A stretch of 64,000 nucleotides of DNA from Flavobacteriaceae bacterium. GTDB taxonomy: Bacteria; Bacteroidota; Bacteroidia; Flavobacteriales; Flavobacteriaceae. The DNA is taken from positions 2,140,321-2,204,320 of the forward strand of contig CP031964.1 in assembly GCA_003443635.1 (NCBI GenBank). Direction: 5' to 3'. Under the pieces are notes generated by a model. The model was given only the letters and a program-made list of their open reading frames with translations, did no database searches and was not told where the DNA came from. The translations under genes were made by a program, and so were the position numbers. Of this stretch, positions 11,152-18,986 are shown in pieces (positions within the stretch are counted from its first letter, which is position 1; each line of letters opens with the position of its first letter).

Positions 11152-12234
11152 ATGAAAAATACAGCCTTAACATCAATTCACGAAGCACTAGGTGCAAAAA
11201 TGGTTCCTTTTGCAGGATATAATATGCCTGTACAGTACGAAGGTGTAAATATCGAACATGAAACCGTACGAAATGCCGTTGGTGTTTTTGATGTTTCGCA
11301 TATGGGTGAGTTTTTAATTGAAGGCGAAAATGCTTTAGATCTTATACAGAGTGTAAGTAGTAATGATGCTACTAAATTAACGATAGGGAAAGCACAATAT
11401 AGCTGCTTGCCAAATGACAATGGTGGTATTATTGATGATTTAATTATTTATAGAATAAAAGAAGAAACCTATTTACTAGTAGTTAATGCCAGTAATATTG
11501 AAAAAGATTGGAACTGGATTCAATCTAAAAATACAATGGGAGCAGAAATGAAAAATATTTCTGAAGAATATTCATTATTAGCGATACAAGGACCAAAAGC
11601 TGTAGAAGCAATGCAATCGCTTACTAGTCATAATTTATCTGAGATTAAATTTTATAATTTTATAGTTGGTGATTTTGCGGGTATCGAAAACGTAATTATT
11701 TCTGCAACTGGATATACAGGTAGTGGTGGTTTTGAGATCTATTGTAAAAACTCTGAAGTAGAGCAAGTATGGGAGAATGTATTTAAAGCTGGTGCAGATT
11801 TTGGTATTAAACCTATAGGTTTAGCCGCTAGAGATACTTTACGATTAGAAATGGGATATTGTTTATATGGTAATGATATTAGTGATACTACTTCTCCATT
11901 TGAAGCAGGTTTAGGTTGGGTTACAAAATTTACTAAAACATTCACAAATAGTGAAGCTTTAGAAGCAGAAAAAGCTCGTGGTCCTGAACGTAAACTTATT
12001 GCTTTTGAAATAGATGAACGCGGAATTCCTCGTCAAGGATATGATATTGTTGATGGTAACGGGAATAAAATTGGAGAAGTTACTTCTGGTACCATGTCTC
12101 CTTCATTAGGAAAAGGAATTGGGTTAGGATATGTGCCAACTGTATTTACTGCTGTTGGCAGTAAAATAAATATACAAGTACGTAAAAATGCAATTCCGGC
12201 TACAGTCGTTAAACTTCCATTTTACAAAAACTAA
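11152..12234 (+). CDS. gcvT: Glycine cleavage system aminomethyltransferase (T protein)
   Basis: 360 residues from the ATG chosen here; an in-frame TTG 21 bp upstream is possible, but [10 protein letters not shown] matches the usual start of the family. GcvT transfers the methylene group from the lipoyl-bound aminomethyl carried by the H protein to tetrahydrofolate and releases ammonia. Family motifs include [11 protein letters not shown] near the N-terminus, FDVSHMGE, the folate-binding stretch around [12 protein letters not shown], and [18 protein letters not shown]-terminal GcvT_C domain ends the protein. Other glycine-cleavage genes are not in the window. The glutaminase gene begins at the very next base. 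Confidence 0.96.
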   Translation: MKNTALTSIHEALGAKMVPFAGYNMPVQYEGVNIEHETVRNAVGVFDVSHMGEFLIEGENALDLIQSVSSNDATKLTIGKAQYSCLPNDNGGIIDDLIIYRIKEETYLLVVNASNIEKDWNWIQSKNTMGAEMKNISEEYSLLAIQGPKAVEAMQSLTSHNLSEIKFYNFIVGDFAGIENVIISATGYTGSGGFEIYCKNSEVEQVWENVFKAGADFGIKPIGLAARDTLRLEMGYCLYGNDISDTTSPFEAGLGWVTKFTKTFTNSEALEAEKARGPERKLIAFEIDERGIPRQGYDIVDGNGNKIGEVTSGTMSPSLGKGIGLGYVPTVFTAVGSKINIQVRKNAIPATVVKLPFYKN

Positions 12235-13149
12235 ATGCAAGATTACCAGGCAATTTTAAACGATATTTATTCAACTTTAAGTAAAGCTGAATACAAGGGC
12301 AAAGTTGCTTCATATATCCCAGAATTATCTCATGTAAATGATGCTAATTTTGGGATTAGTCTAAATTTGATTAACGGAAAAAGTTATACCGTCGGAAACT
12401 CAGATAGCTTATTTTCTATACAAAGTATCTCTAAAGTATTTGCTATTTCCATGGCATTTTCAATATTAGGTGATACTATCTGGAAACGTTTAGGTGTGGA
12501 GCCTTCAGGTAATCCTTTTAATTATTTATCATTATTAGAGCAAGAAAATGGTATCCCCAGGAATCCATTAATAAATTCTGGAGCTATTGTTATTGCAGAT
12601 ATTTTAGTTTCAAATTTAGAGAATCCTAAACAAGATTTTTTAAATTATGTAAGGGAACTAACAAGTGACAATAGTATAAATTACAATAAGACTGTTGCAC
12701 ATTCAGAAAAAGTAACAGGTTTTAAAAATATAGCAATAGCAAATCTACTTAAATCTTTCGGTAATTTAAAAAATGATGTAGATGTTGTTTTGGACTTCTA
12801 TTTTCATCAATGTGCTATAGAAATGAGTTGTAGTCAGCTATCTAAAGCATTTCATCTATTTGCCAACCATGGTAAATGCATGAAAAATAATCAGCATGTA
12901 ACGCCTAGTCAAACCAAGCGTATTAATGCAATTATGCTTACTTGTGGGTTTTATGACGAAGCAGGAGATTTTGCTTTTGATGTTGGTTTAGCTGGTAAAA
13001 GTGGTGTTGGCGGGGGTATTGTTGCTGTATTACCAAATGTTTATACCATTTCTGTTTGGTCGCCAGGATTAAATAAAAAAGGAAATTCTTTATTAGGCAT
13101 GAAAGCTTTAGAGTTATTCACTTCAAAAACCGGATTGTCAATTTTTTAA
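12235..13149 (+). CDS. glsA: Glutaminase (serine-dependent, EC 3.5.1.2)
   Basis: 304 residues, the standard length. It hydrolyses glutamine to glutamate and ammonia. The catalytic pair is in SISK (Ser64, Lys67); other family landmarks are GNPFNYL, GIPRNPLINSGA and the glycine-rich VGLAGKSGVGGGI with IVAVLP. The ATG abuts the gcvT stop with no spacer, so translation is probably coupled and the two are co-transcribed. Pairing an ammonia-releasing enzyme with gcvT is plausible nitrogen and one-carbon metabolism, but the link is inferred only from position. Confidence 0.96.
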   Translation: MQDYQAILNDIYSTLSKAEYKGKVASYIPELSHVNDANFGISLNLINGKSYTVGNSDSLFSIQSISKVFAISMAFSILGDTIWKRLGVEPSGNPFNYLSLLEQENGIPRNPLINSGAIVIADILVSNLENPKQDFLNYVRELTSDNSINYNKTVAHSEKVTGFKNIAIANLLKSFGNLKNDVDVVLDFYFHQCAIEMSCSQLSKAFHLFANHGKCMKNNQHVTPSQTKRINAIMLTCGFYDEAGDFAFDVGLAGKSGVGGGIVAVLPNVYTISVWSPGLNKKGNSLLGMKALELFTSKTGLSIF

Positions 13150-13180
13150 TCTCTTCACTAAAATATAAGATCTAGCTTTA

Positions 13181-14011
13181 ATGGCTAAAATAAAAAGTAA
13201 ACATACCGTATTAATTTTAGGAGCTAGTGGTTTTATTGGAGGAGCCATATATGGCGAACTCTGCTCTTATTTTAAAACTTATGGTACTTATTCTAGAGAT
13301 AATAAAGCTTTGGAAAAAAATCGTCATTTTCTTCAATATAATATTGAGGAAGACGATATTTTCGAAATTTTAGATATTATAAAACCAACAGTTATTATTT
13401 CTGCAATACGAGGTGATTTTTCAGCACAAATTACTGCCCATAAGCATTTATATGAGTATGTATTTGAAAACAAAACGAAATTGATTTTTTTATCATCTGC
13501 CAATGTATTTGATGCTTATAGTAAATATCCAAGTTACGAAACAGATACAACACTAAGTAATAGCATTTATGGGCATTTTAAAATTAAAATAGAAAATTTA
13601 CTATTGCGTTTACCTAAAAAGCAAATTGCTATTTTACGTATTCCAATGGTATTTGGCAATCAATCTCCTAGAATTGAAGAGCTTAAAACTCAACTTCACG
13701 AAAAAACACCTATAGAAATTTTCCCTAATTTAATTATAAATGTAACTACAGATACTAAACTTACACAGCAAGTACATTATATAGTTAATCAAAATAAGTG
13801 CGGCATATTTCATTTAGGGAGTAAAGACCTTGTTCATCACGACGATTTTATAAAAGATATTATAAAAGTTTTGGGCATCTATAATCCAATTTTTAAATTG
13901 GTGTATACTACAAATGACGATCGTTATTTAGCAGTATTACCTAAAAAAAATTGTTTACCTAAACATTTACAACTTTATAGTCCAGATATTCTAACCGAGT
14001 TAAAAATTTAA
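13181..14011 (+). CDS. NAD-dependent epimerase/dehydratase family protein (extended SDR, RmlD-like)
   Basis: 276 residues. A Rossmann nucleotide-binding motif GASGFIGG sits near the N-terminus (about 13-20), and the YxxxK catalytic pair is in SIYGHFK. The overall pattern is closest to sugar-nucleotide reductases of the RmlD type, although the protein is short and the substrate cannot be read from sequence. It follows glsA by 31 bp and could share its transcript. Alternatives are an uncharacterised SDR involved in surface sugar synthesis or quinone/NAD(P)H sensing. Confidence 0.8.
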   Translation: MAKIKSKHTVLILGASGFIGGAIYGELCSYFKTYGTYSRDNKALEKNRHFLQYNIEEDDIFEILDIIKPTVIISAIRGDFSAQITAHKHLYEYVFENKTKLIFLSSANVFDAYSKYPSYETDTTLSNSIYGHFKIKIENLLLRLPKKQIAILRIPMVFGNQSPRIEELKTQLHEKTPIEIFPNLIINVTTDTKLTQQVHYIVNQNKCGIFHLGSKDLVHHDDFIKDIIKVLGIYNPIFKLVYTTNDDRYLAVLPKKNCLPKHLQLYSPDILTELKI

Positions 14012-14087
14012 TCAAATGTTTTTATAAATTTATTAAATTTAGCTTTCATAACATACACTCTATTTTAACAATACTAAAAGCATAAAA

Positions 14088-14378
14088 ATGAAAAAACTTA
14101 GCGAAGCAGATATCGAAAAACGCATGTTACGTTTCCCAGATTGGGAATATTATGACAATGCGATTCACGCAGAATTTGAATTCGAAAATTTTAAAGATTG
14201 TTTTAGTGCAATGAGTCGAATAGCTTTTGATTGTGAAGCGCTTAACCATCACCCTGATTGGTCTAATGTATATAATATACTCACCATATCATTATCCACA
14301 CATGATGCTGGAGGGGTTACCGAAAACGATTTTACACTTGCAAAAGCAATTGAAAACATTGTAGAACCAGAAGAATAA
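14088..14378 (+). CDS. 4a-hydroxytetrahydrobiopterin dehydratase (pterin carbinolamine dehydratase)
   Basis: 96 residues, the full family length. The active-site signature is visible as ALNHHPDWSNVYN followed by the THDAGGVTENDF stretch. The enzyme recycles the pterin cofactor of aromatic amino acid hydroxylases. No hydroxylase gene is in this window. It ends 24 bp before the start of the yebC promoter region and is probably expressed separately from yebC. Confidence 0.93.
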   Translation: MKKLSEADIEKRMLRFPDWEYYDNAIHAEFEFENFKDCFSAMSRIAFDCEALNHHPDWSNVYNILTISLSTHDAGGVTENDFTLAKAIENIVEPEE

Positions 14379-14409
14379 TTTGTTTTTATAAATTGCATTT
14401 TTAAATTTG
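14379..14409 (+). promoter_or_regulatory. Full Bacteroidota promoter (TTTG-N19-TAAATTTG) for yebC
   Basis: The -33 element TTTG (14379-14382) and the -7 element TAAATTTG (14402-14409) are separated by exactly 19 nt, the best match to the Bacteroidota consensus in the window. The predicted start near 14416 leaves a leader of about 63 nt before the ATG at 14479. Confidence 0.7.
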
Positions 14410-14434
14410 CGATTCGCAAAACAATAATAATTAG

Positions 14435-14459
14435 ATTTCCATGCCATGCCTATGGAAAT
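14435..14459 (+). other. Hairpin in the yebC leader
   Basis: ATTTCCAT (14435-14442) pairs perfectly with ATGGAAAT (14452-14459) around a 9-nt loop, ending 19 nt before the start codon. It is not followed by a T-run, so it is not a terminator. It could affect ribosome access, but nothing else supports regulation. Confidence 0.4.
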
Positions 14460-14478
14460 TAAAAAATAAAAAAATTAA

Positions 14479-15201
14479 ATGGGAAGAGCTTTTGAGTTTC
14501 GTAAAGCACGTAAAATGAAACGTTGGTCTGCTATGAGCAAAGCCTTTACACGTATTGGTAAAGATATTGTAATGGCAGTAAAAGAAGGAGGCCCAGATCC
14601 TGCAAGTAATTCTAAACTTAGAGCCGTTATACAAAATGCTAAGGCCGTAAATATGCCAAAGGATAATGTAGAACGAGCTATTAAAAAAGCAAGCGAAAAA
14701 GGGCAAGGCGATTATAAAGAAGTACTTTTTGAAGGATATGCACCTCATGGTATTGCAATTTTAGTAGAGACCGCTACAGATAATAATACACGTACCGTAG
14801 CAAATGTTCGGAGTTACTTTAACAAAAGTGATGGTAATTTAGGGACTTCAGGTTCTGTAGTATTTATGTTTGATCATACTTGTAATTTTAGAATAAATGC
14901 TGAAGGCCTAGATCCTGAAGAGATTGAACTTGAGTTTATAGATTTTGGAGCCGAAGAGGTATTTGCAGACGATGATGGTATTTTAATTTATGCACCTTTT
15001 GAGAGTTTTGGATCTATTCAAGCTGAGTTAGAACATCGAGATATCGAAATACTATCTTCTGGATTTGAACGTATTCCTCAAGTCACAAAACAATTAACAC
15101 CAGAACAGGTTGCGGATGTCGAAAAACTCTTAGAAAAAATAGAAGAAGATGACGATGTACAAAATGTATATCATACGATGGAAGAAACTTCAGAAGAGTA
15201 A
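14479..15201 (+). CDS. YebC/PmpR family protein (TACO1-like)
   Basis: 240 residues. It starts with the family's typical region (MGRAFEFRKARK, then MSKAFTRIGKDI) and contains DPASNSKLRAVI and NMPKDNVERAIKKA, the core conserved part. Family members bind DNA or the ribosome; recent work on relatives points to helping translation of difficult, for example proline-rich, sequences, while older annotation says transcriptional regulator. The acidic C-terminal third is complete. It has its own strong promoter and a terminator behind it, and is the last conserved gene before the accessory repeat island. Confidence 0.93.
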   Translation: MGRAFEFRKARKMKRWSAMSKAFTRIGKDIVMAVKEGGPDPASNSKLRAVIQNAKAVNMPKDNVERAIKKASEKGQGDYKEVLFEGYAPHGIAILVETATDNNTRTVANVRSYFNKSDGNLGTSGSVVFMFDHTCNFRINAEGLDPEEIELEFIDFGAEEVFADDDGILIYAPFESFGSIQAELEHRDIEILSSGFERIPQVTKQLTPEQVADVEKLLEKIEEDDDVQNVYHTMEETSEE

Positions 15202-15226
15202 AACTTTAATATCATCTTATAGTATT

Positions 15227-15253
15227 TAAGAGGGCTTTTTGTCCTCTTTTTTC
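15227..15253 (+). terminator. Intrinsic terminator after yebC
   Basis: The short inverted repeat AAGAGG / CCTCTT with an adjoining T-rich tail lies about 25 bp after the yebC stop. The stem is short (6-7 bp), so it is moderately supported. Confidence 0.6.
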
Positions 15254-15339
15254 TTTTCAATAATAAAAAGATGTGACATCACCTTTTTTTAAATAGCTAT
15301 ATAAAACTTATACACAAAATAACTACAAAAGATATATTG

Positions 15340-15455
15340 TATATAGTAAATTGTTAGCTCTTTCGTACTCGGAAAATCTATAGAGTTTTATTCTGATTCG
15401 CTTTTCTTTTACTAACTTAGTTTCCCAGCAAAACCATAAATGGAAACGTTAATGG
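15340..15455 (+). repeat. Intergenic repeat R1 of a three-copy set (cassette-boundary-like)
   Basis: The conserved core is 15365-15423: it begins GTACTCGGAAA and ends TTACTAACTTAGTTT, and matches R3 at roughly four of five positions. Inside it, AAAATCT/AGA-TTTT forms a weaker version of the hairpin that is perfect in R3. The short palindrome ACTAA-C-TTAGT is present. A stretch resembling TATATAGTAAATT is shared with R2 just upstream of the core. The outer arms do not pair visibly, so this copy looks degenerate. Confidence 0.7.
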
Positions 15456-15489
15456 CAAGCTATTTTAATGTGAACATAACAATGAAATT

Positions 15490-16074
15490 ATGAGATTTAT
15501 CATATCCTTAGTGTTCTTTTTATTGATTTGTTTTTTCGTTAAGGGGCAAACAATAGACACAAAATGGTACAGTGAAATTGTGAGTAATGGAGTGGTTATA
15601 CAAAACAGCTTCCCAAAAGGAGGGCCATATACTGGATTTACAAAAAAACACTATAATTATAGCTACTTGGTATTCTTTACTCGTGTAATTAATGAAACTG
15701 GGAATCCGTTTGAACTCAATGTTAATTTTTCTGCCGATTCAATCGCAATTCCCAATTCTCCCAATACCTTTGTAAAATTATTTCTACCTCCAGATACAAT
15801 GACTCTTGACAAGCAAAACTTATTTAGCTATGGAGTAACTGAGTTGGAGTCTTTTGATAAATCAACTAGATTTCAAAGAATCATAAACCCTAAAGAAGAT
15901 TGCCTTTTCTATGTCGTAGCGATTTTTTATCAAACAAGAGCTGACGCAAGAAATCAACACAGGGGAGGCAATCGAGCAGAGCTTGTTTTAAAAGGGCAAG
16001 AACTTTTTTATAGAATGTCCCCACAAATTGATTTCCTAAGCTGTGGCTATATTAATTTTAACAAAGGTCATTGA
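15490..16074 (+). CDS. Secreted protein of unknown function (accessory module 1)
   Basis: 194 residues with a clear signal peptide ending FFVKGQ (about residue 20). The mature part is rich in aromatic residues and beta-strand-like stretches (YSYLVFFTRVI, FELNVNFSAD, LFYVVAIFY) and has a basic patch RGGNR near the C-terminus. I recognise no family. It starts 67 bp after the R1 core and its stop overlaps the start of the next gene, so the two form a translationally coupled pair lying between repeats R1 and R2. Confidence 0.7.
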   Translation: MRFIISLVFFLLICFFVKGQTIDTKWYSEIVSNGVVIQNSFPKGGPYTGFTKKHYNYSYLVFFTRVINETGNPFELNVNFSADSIAIPNSPNTFVKLFLPPDTMTLDKQNLFSYGVTELESFDKSTRFQRIINPKEDCLFYVVAIFYQTRADARNQHRGGNRAELVLKGQELFYRMSPQIDFLSCGYINFNKGH

Positions 16075-16364
16075 ATTCAAAAAGCAATATTATAAATAAA
16101 ATAGCTTCAATAATTTCAATTGGAATTTTTGGATTTATTATATGGCATTATTTAGACTATCTAATTCGATATTTTGGAGGAGAAAACTTTTGCTTTGGTT
16201 ATCCTACTTGGCAAGTTTTTATAAACATTGGATTATGTCTTTTAGCTATTTTTCTAAGTATTAGATTATTTAATGGAAAAATTAAACTTTTAAAATCAAT
16301 CTTATTATTAATCTTTATTAGCTTCCTTATATGGATCGTTATCTGTGGTCTGTTTTTTTTCTAA
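16071..16364 (+). CDS. Small integral membrane protein with TTG start (accessory module 1)
   Basis: 97 residues with three likely membrane helices (about 10-30, 47-65 and 74-96). The start is a TTG that overlaps the TGA stop of the upstream gene (sequence cATTGA), and the reading frame contains no other methionine, so either TTG or a less likely codon must be used. Overlap implies coupling with the secreted protein before it. No family recognised. A secreted protein plus a small membrane protein in a repeat-bounded module could be a toxin/immunity or similar pair, but nothing in the sequence proves that. Confidence 0.65.
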   Translation: MNSKSNIINKIASIISIGIFGFIIWHYLDYLIRYFGGENFCFGYPTWQVFINIGLCLLAIFLSIRLFNGKIKLLKSILLLIFISFLIWIVICGLFFF

Positions 16365-16374
16365 AAGAACATAT

Positions 16375-16480
16375 ACCTAACAACTTATATAGTAAATTCT
16401 TACAAATTTTCCTCTGATCAATTTTCTTTTATTAACTTAGTTTCAGCGAACACAACGTAACTATAGTCCGATCGTTGGTA
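16375..16480 (+). repeat. Intergenic repeat R2 of a three-copy set (attC-like fold possible)
   Basis: The left edge ACCTAAC (16375-16381) fits the attC consensus RYYYAAC exactly; the right edge is GTTGGTA (16474-16480), one base away from GTTRRRY. Between them TATAGT (16388-16393) pairs with ACTATA (16460-16465). The core 16399-16443 shares TTTTCTTTTA-TAACTTAGTTT with R1 and R3, and CAACGTAACTA (16453-16463) is identical to R3. It fills nearly the whole gap between the membrane-protein gene and the DUF1801 gene. Confidence 0.7.
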
Positions 16481-16525
16481 ACTATTGTGAAACAATTTGC
16501 AGCGATTTGTAAAAACAATTGAGGA

Positions 16526-16960
16526 ATGGCAAAAAATAAGACAACTGAAACCGAAATAAACGTAATTGATTTTATAGAGTCATATGTTGATAATGAACAA
16601 AAGAAAGTTGATAGTTTTAAATTAATAGAATTAATGAGTGAATGGTCAGGCTTTGAACCTAAAATGTGGGGGCCAACAATTATTGGTTTTGGGAGCTATC
16701 ACTACAAATATGCTAGTGGGCATGAAGGAGATGCTCCATTACTAGGCTTTTCTCCTCGAAAAGCACAATTTTCACTTTATGTCTATTCTCAAACTGATAA
16801 AAGTAAACGTTTATTGAAAGATTTAGGTAAGTTTAAAATGGGAAAAGCGTGCATTTATTTTAAGAAACTTTCTGATATCAATATTGCTGTTGTGGAAAAA
16901 TTATCCTCGGAAACAATTAAATATCTCAATGAGCATCATGAATGCGCTTGTAGAAATTAG
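16526..16960 (+). CDS. DUF1801 domain protein (accessory module 2)
   Basis: 144 residues. The domain is recognisable from MWGPTIIGFGSYHYKYASG, a conserved LLGFSPRKAQFSLY stretch and the GKACIYFKKLSDI segment near the end. The domain's biochemical role is not established; it is related to the YdhG/Fra-like fold. Genes of this family are frequent passengers in integron cassettes and other mobile arrays (general knowledge). Here it is the only gene between repeats R2 and R3, with no promoter of its own that I can identify. Confidence 0.85.
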   Translation: MAKNKTTETEINVIDFIESYVDNEQKKVDSFKLIELMSEWSGFEPKMWGPTIIGFGSYHYKYASGHEGDAPLLGFSPRKAQFSLYVYSQTDKSKRLLKDLGKFKMGKACIYFKKLSDINIAVVEKLSSETIKYLNEHHECACRN

Positions 16961-16984
16961 TAACGTCCAGTCAACAAAATACAT

Positions 16985-17099
16985 AACTAACAGTTTGTTC
17001 TGTATGTACTCGGAAATCCTGTAGGATTTCCCTCTAATTCGTTTTCTTTCACTAACTTAGTTTGACCAACGTAACTAAACATACACAAATGCGTTGTGT
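16985..17099 (+). repeat. Intergenic repeat R3 of a three-copy set (best folded copy)
   Basis: The outer arms pair in register: AAC (16989-16991) with GTT (17093-17095), TTTG (16994-16997) with CAAA (17086-17089), a 3-nt bulge TTC, then TGTATGT (17001-17007) with ACATACA (17079-17085). Inside is a perfect 8-bp hairpin GGAAATCC-TGTA-GGATTTCC (17012-17031). The core 17006-17063 matches R1 at roughly four of five positions. A long imperfect stem with unpaired bases on one side is how integron attC sites fold, but the right edge GTTGTGT does not match GTTRRRY. Confidence 0.72.
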
Positions 17100-17108
17100 T
17101 TATTTAAA

Positions 17109-18533
17109 ATGAAAATTCTACTCACTGGAGCAACAGGATATATTGGAAGAAGGCTTTTACCTATTTTGGTTAAAGAAGGTCACAAGGTAGTTTGTTGTGT
17201 ACGAGATTCAGATCGATTTAGTGTTCACAATTCTTTAAGGAATAGAGTTACTGTTATTGAAAATGATCTTTTAAACAGTGAATCTTTAAATAATATTCCA
17301 AATGATATTGATGGAGCATATTACTTAGTACACTCTATGTCTACATCCTCAGATTATCAAATTCTTGAGCAAGAATCTGCCATTAATTTTCGAAATGCAT
17401 TAAACAATACCAATGTTAAACACATTATTTATTTAAGTGGAATTGTAAATGAATCTGAATTATCCAATCATCTCACATCACGAAAAACTGTTGAATTCGA
17501 ACTTAACAAAGGAAATTACAACTGTACTACGCTAAGAGCAGGAATTATAGTTGGATCTGGTAGTGCTTCATTTGAAATTTTAAGGGATTTGGTTGAAAAG
17601 CTTCCCGTAATGATTACACCTAAATGGCTTAAAACAAGATGCCAACCTATAGCAATTGCAGATGTCATTTCATTGTTATCTAAATGTCTCTTTAATCCAA
17701 AAACATTTAATCAAAATTTTGATATTGGTGGTCCAGATATACTCTCGTATAAGGAAATGCTTTTACAATTTGGTAAAGCAAGAGGTTTAAATAGAAAAAT
17801 TTATACTGTTCCAGTAATGACTCCTCGCCTATCTTCCTATTGGCTTTATTTTGTAACAGCAACTTCTTATAAGTTAGCGGTAGCACTTGTTAATAGTATG
17901 AAAGTCGAAGTTATATGCAGAAACAATGAAATCAATAAAATTTTAGAATTAACTCCAATTAGTTATCGGGAAGCTATTAATAATGCGTTTAAAAAAATAA
18001 AATCAAATGAAATCGTTTCCAGTTGGAAAGATGCTTATACCAGTAGTAATAATAACAGTAATATATCTAACCATATTCAAGTACCAACTTTTGGTTGTTT
18101 TAAAGATCAGAGAGTAAAACAATTTAAAAGTAAAGAAGCTTTCATAAACAAGCTATGGAAAATTGGTGGGGAATCAGGTTGGTATTATTGTAATTGGCTT
18201 TGGAAAGTAAGAGGGTTTATAGATAAAATGGTGGGAGGAGTTGGTCTCAGAAGAGGGCGTACTAACCTTAATGAACTAAAAGTAGGTGATGCATTAGATT
18301 TTTGGCGAGTATTATATGCTAATAAAAATGAGGGGCGGTTATTGTTATATGCAGAAATGAAACTCCCTGGTGAAGCATGGCTTGAATTTAATACTGTAAA
18401 TAATATACTAACTCAAACAGCAACCTTTAGACCATTAGGAATTTCTGGAAGGCTTTATTGGTACTCTGTATTGCCCTTGCATAACATTATTTTTAAAGGA
18501 ATGATTAAAAAATTAACACAGTCAAATGATTAA
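17109..18533 (+). CDS. SDR family NAD(P)-binding protein with C-terminal DUF2867 domain
   Basis: 474 residues from the ATG at 17109; a TTG 15 bp upstream is inside repeat R3 and unlikely. The N-terminal half is an NmrA/extended SDR Rossmann domain with GATGYIGR (about 8-15). The C-terminal third (about 330-474) is DUF2867-like, seen from the WYYCNWLW, VGGVGLRRGR and RLLLYAEMKLPGEAWLEF stretches. Such fusions are often next to tspO and photolyase genes in flavobacteria and are thought to belong to light or oxidative stress responses. Its stop overlaps the tspO start by 8 bp. Substrate unknown. Confidence 0.87.
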   Translation: MKILLTGATGYIGRRLLPILVKEGHKVVCCVRDSDRFSVHNSLRNRVTVIENDLLNSESLNNIPNDIDGAYYLVHSMSTSSDYQILEQESAINFRNALNNTNVKHIIYLSGIVNESELSNHLTSRKTVEFELNKGNYNCTTLRAGIIVGSGSASFEILRDLVEKLPVMITPKWLKTRCQPIAIADVISLLSKCLFNPKTFNQNFDIGGPDILSYKEMLLQFGKARGLNRKIYTVPVMTPRLSSYWLYFVTATSYKLAVALVNSMKVEVICRNNEINKILELTPISYREAINNAFKKIKSNEIVSSWKDAYTSSNNNSNISNHIQVPTFGCFKDQRVKQFKSKEAFINKLWKIGGESGWYYCNWLWKVRGFIDKMVGGVGLRRGRTNLNELKVGDALDFWRVLYANKNEGRLLLYAEMKLPGEAWLEFNTVNNILTQTATFRPLGISGRLYWYSVLPLHNIIFKGMIKKLTQSND

Positions 18534-18981
18534 GCGCATTATTTTATTTCTCATTATTAATTTTCTGAGCTTAGCTCTAAGTAGCATATTTACTACCGTT
18601 GGTGTAGCATCAGATTGGTATCAAGAGTTAAATAAAGCTCCATGGACTCCACCAGGTTGGGTATTTGGAGCTGCTTGGACCACTATAATGGTTTGTTTTT
18701 CGATATACTTAGCTTATCTATTTAATTCAAACAATATAAAAAAGAAAAGCTTGCTCTTTAGTATCCAATGGGTTCTTAATATTGGGTGGAGTCCCCTATT
18801 CTTTTATTTGCATACCGTTGCAGTGGCTATGATCTGTATTTCAGCTCTTACAATTCTTATTATTTATTTATTTTTCAATTATTGGAAAGAGCTCAAGGTT
18901 AAAACATTTTTTTTAACCCCTTATTTTATTTGGCTTATTATAGCAACATCTTTAAACGCTTACATTTTGTTTTATAATTAG
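18526..18981 (+). CDS. tspO: TspO/MBR family tryptophan-rich membrane protein
   Basis: 151 residues, five predicted membrane helices. The family's Trp/Pro-rich first loop is clear (SDWYQELNKAPWTPPGWVF) and later helices contain WTTIMVCFSIY and NIGWSPLFF. TspO proteins bind porphyrins and take part in tetrapyrrole and stress-related signalling. It overlaps the upstream SDR gene by 8 bp and ends 5 bp before the photolyase gene, so the three are one transcription unit. Co-location with a flavin photolyase suggests a light-response role (inference). Confidence 0.93.
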   Translation: MIKRIILFLIINFLSLALSSIFTTVGVASDWYQELNKAPWTPPGWVFGAAWTTIMVCFSIYLAYLFNSNNIKKKSLLFSIQWVLNIGWSPLFFYLHTVAVAMICISALTILIIYLFFNYWKELKVKTFFLTPYFIWLIIATSLNAYILFYN

Positions 18982-18986
18982 GTAAT

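Noticed and set aside
15340-15455. R1 as a canonical attC site
   Set aside because: Its outer edges do not pair and do not match RYYYAAC/GTTRRRY; only the core is shared with R2 and R3. Kept as a degenerate repeat.
15340-17100. Insertion sequence or transposon with these repeats as ends
   Set aside because: No transposase-like gene lies between the repeats, and there are three direct copies rather than one inverted pair with target duplications.
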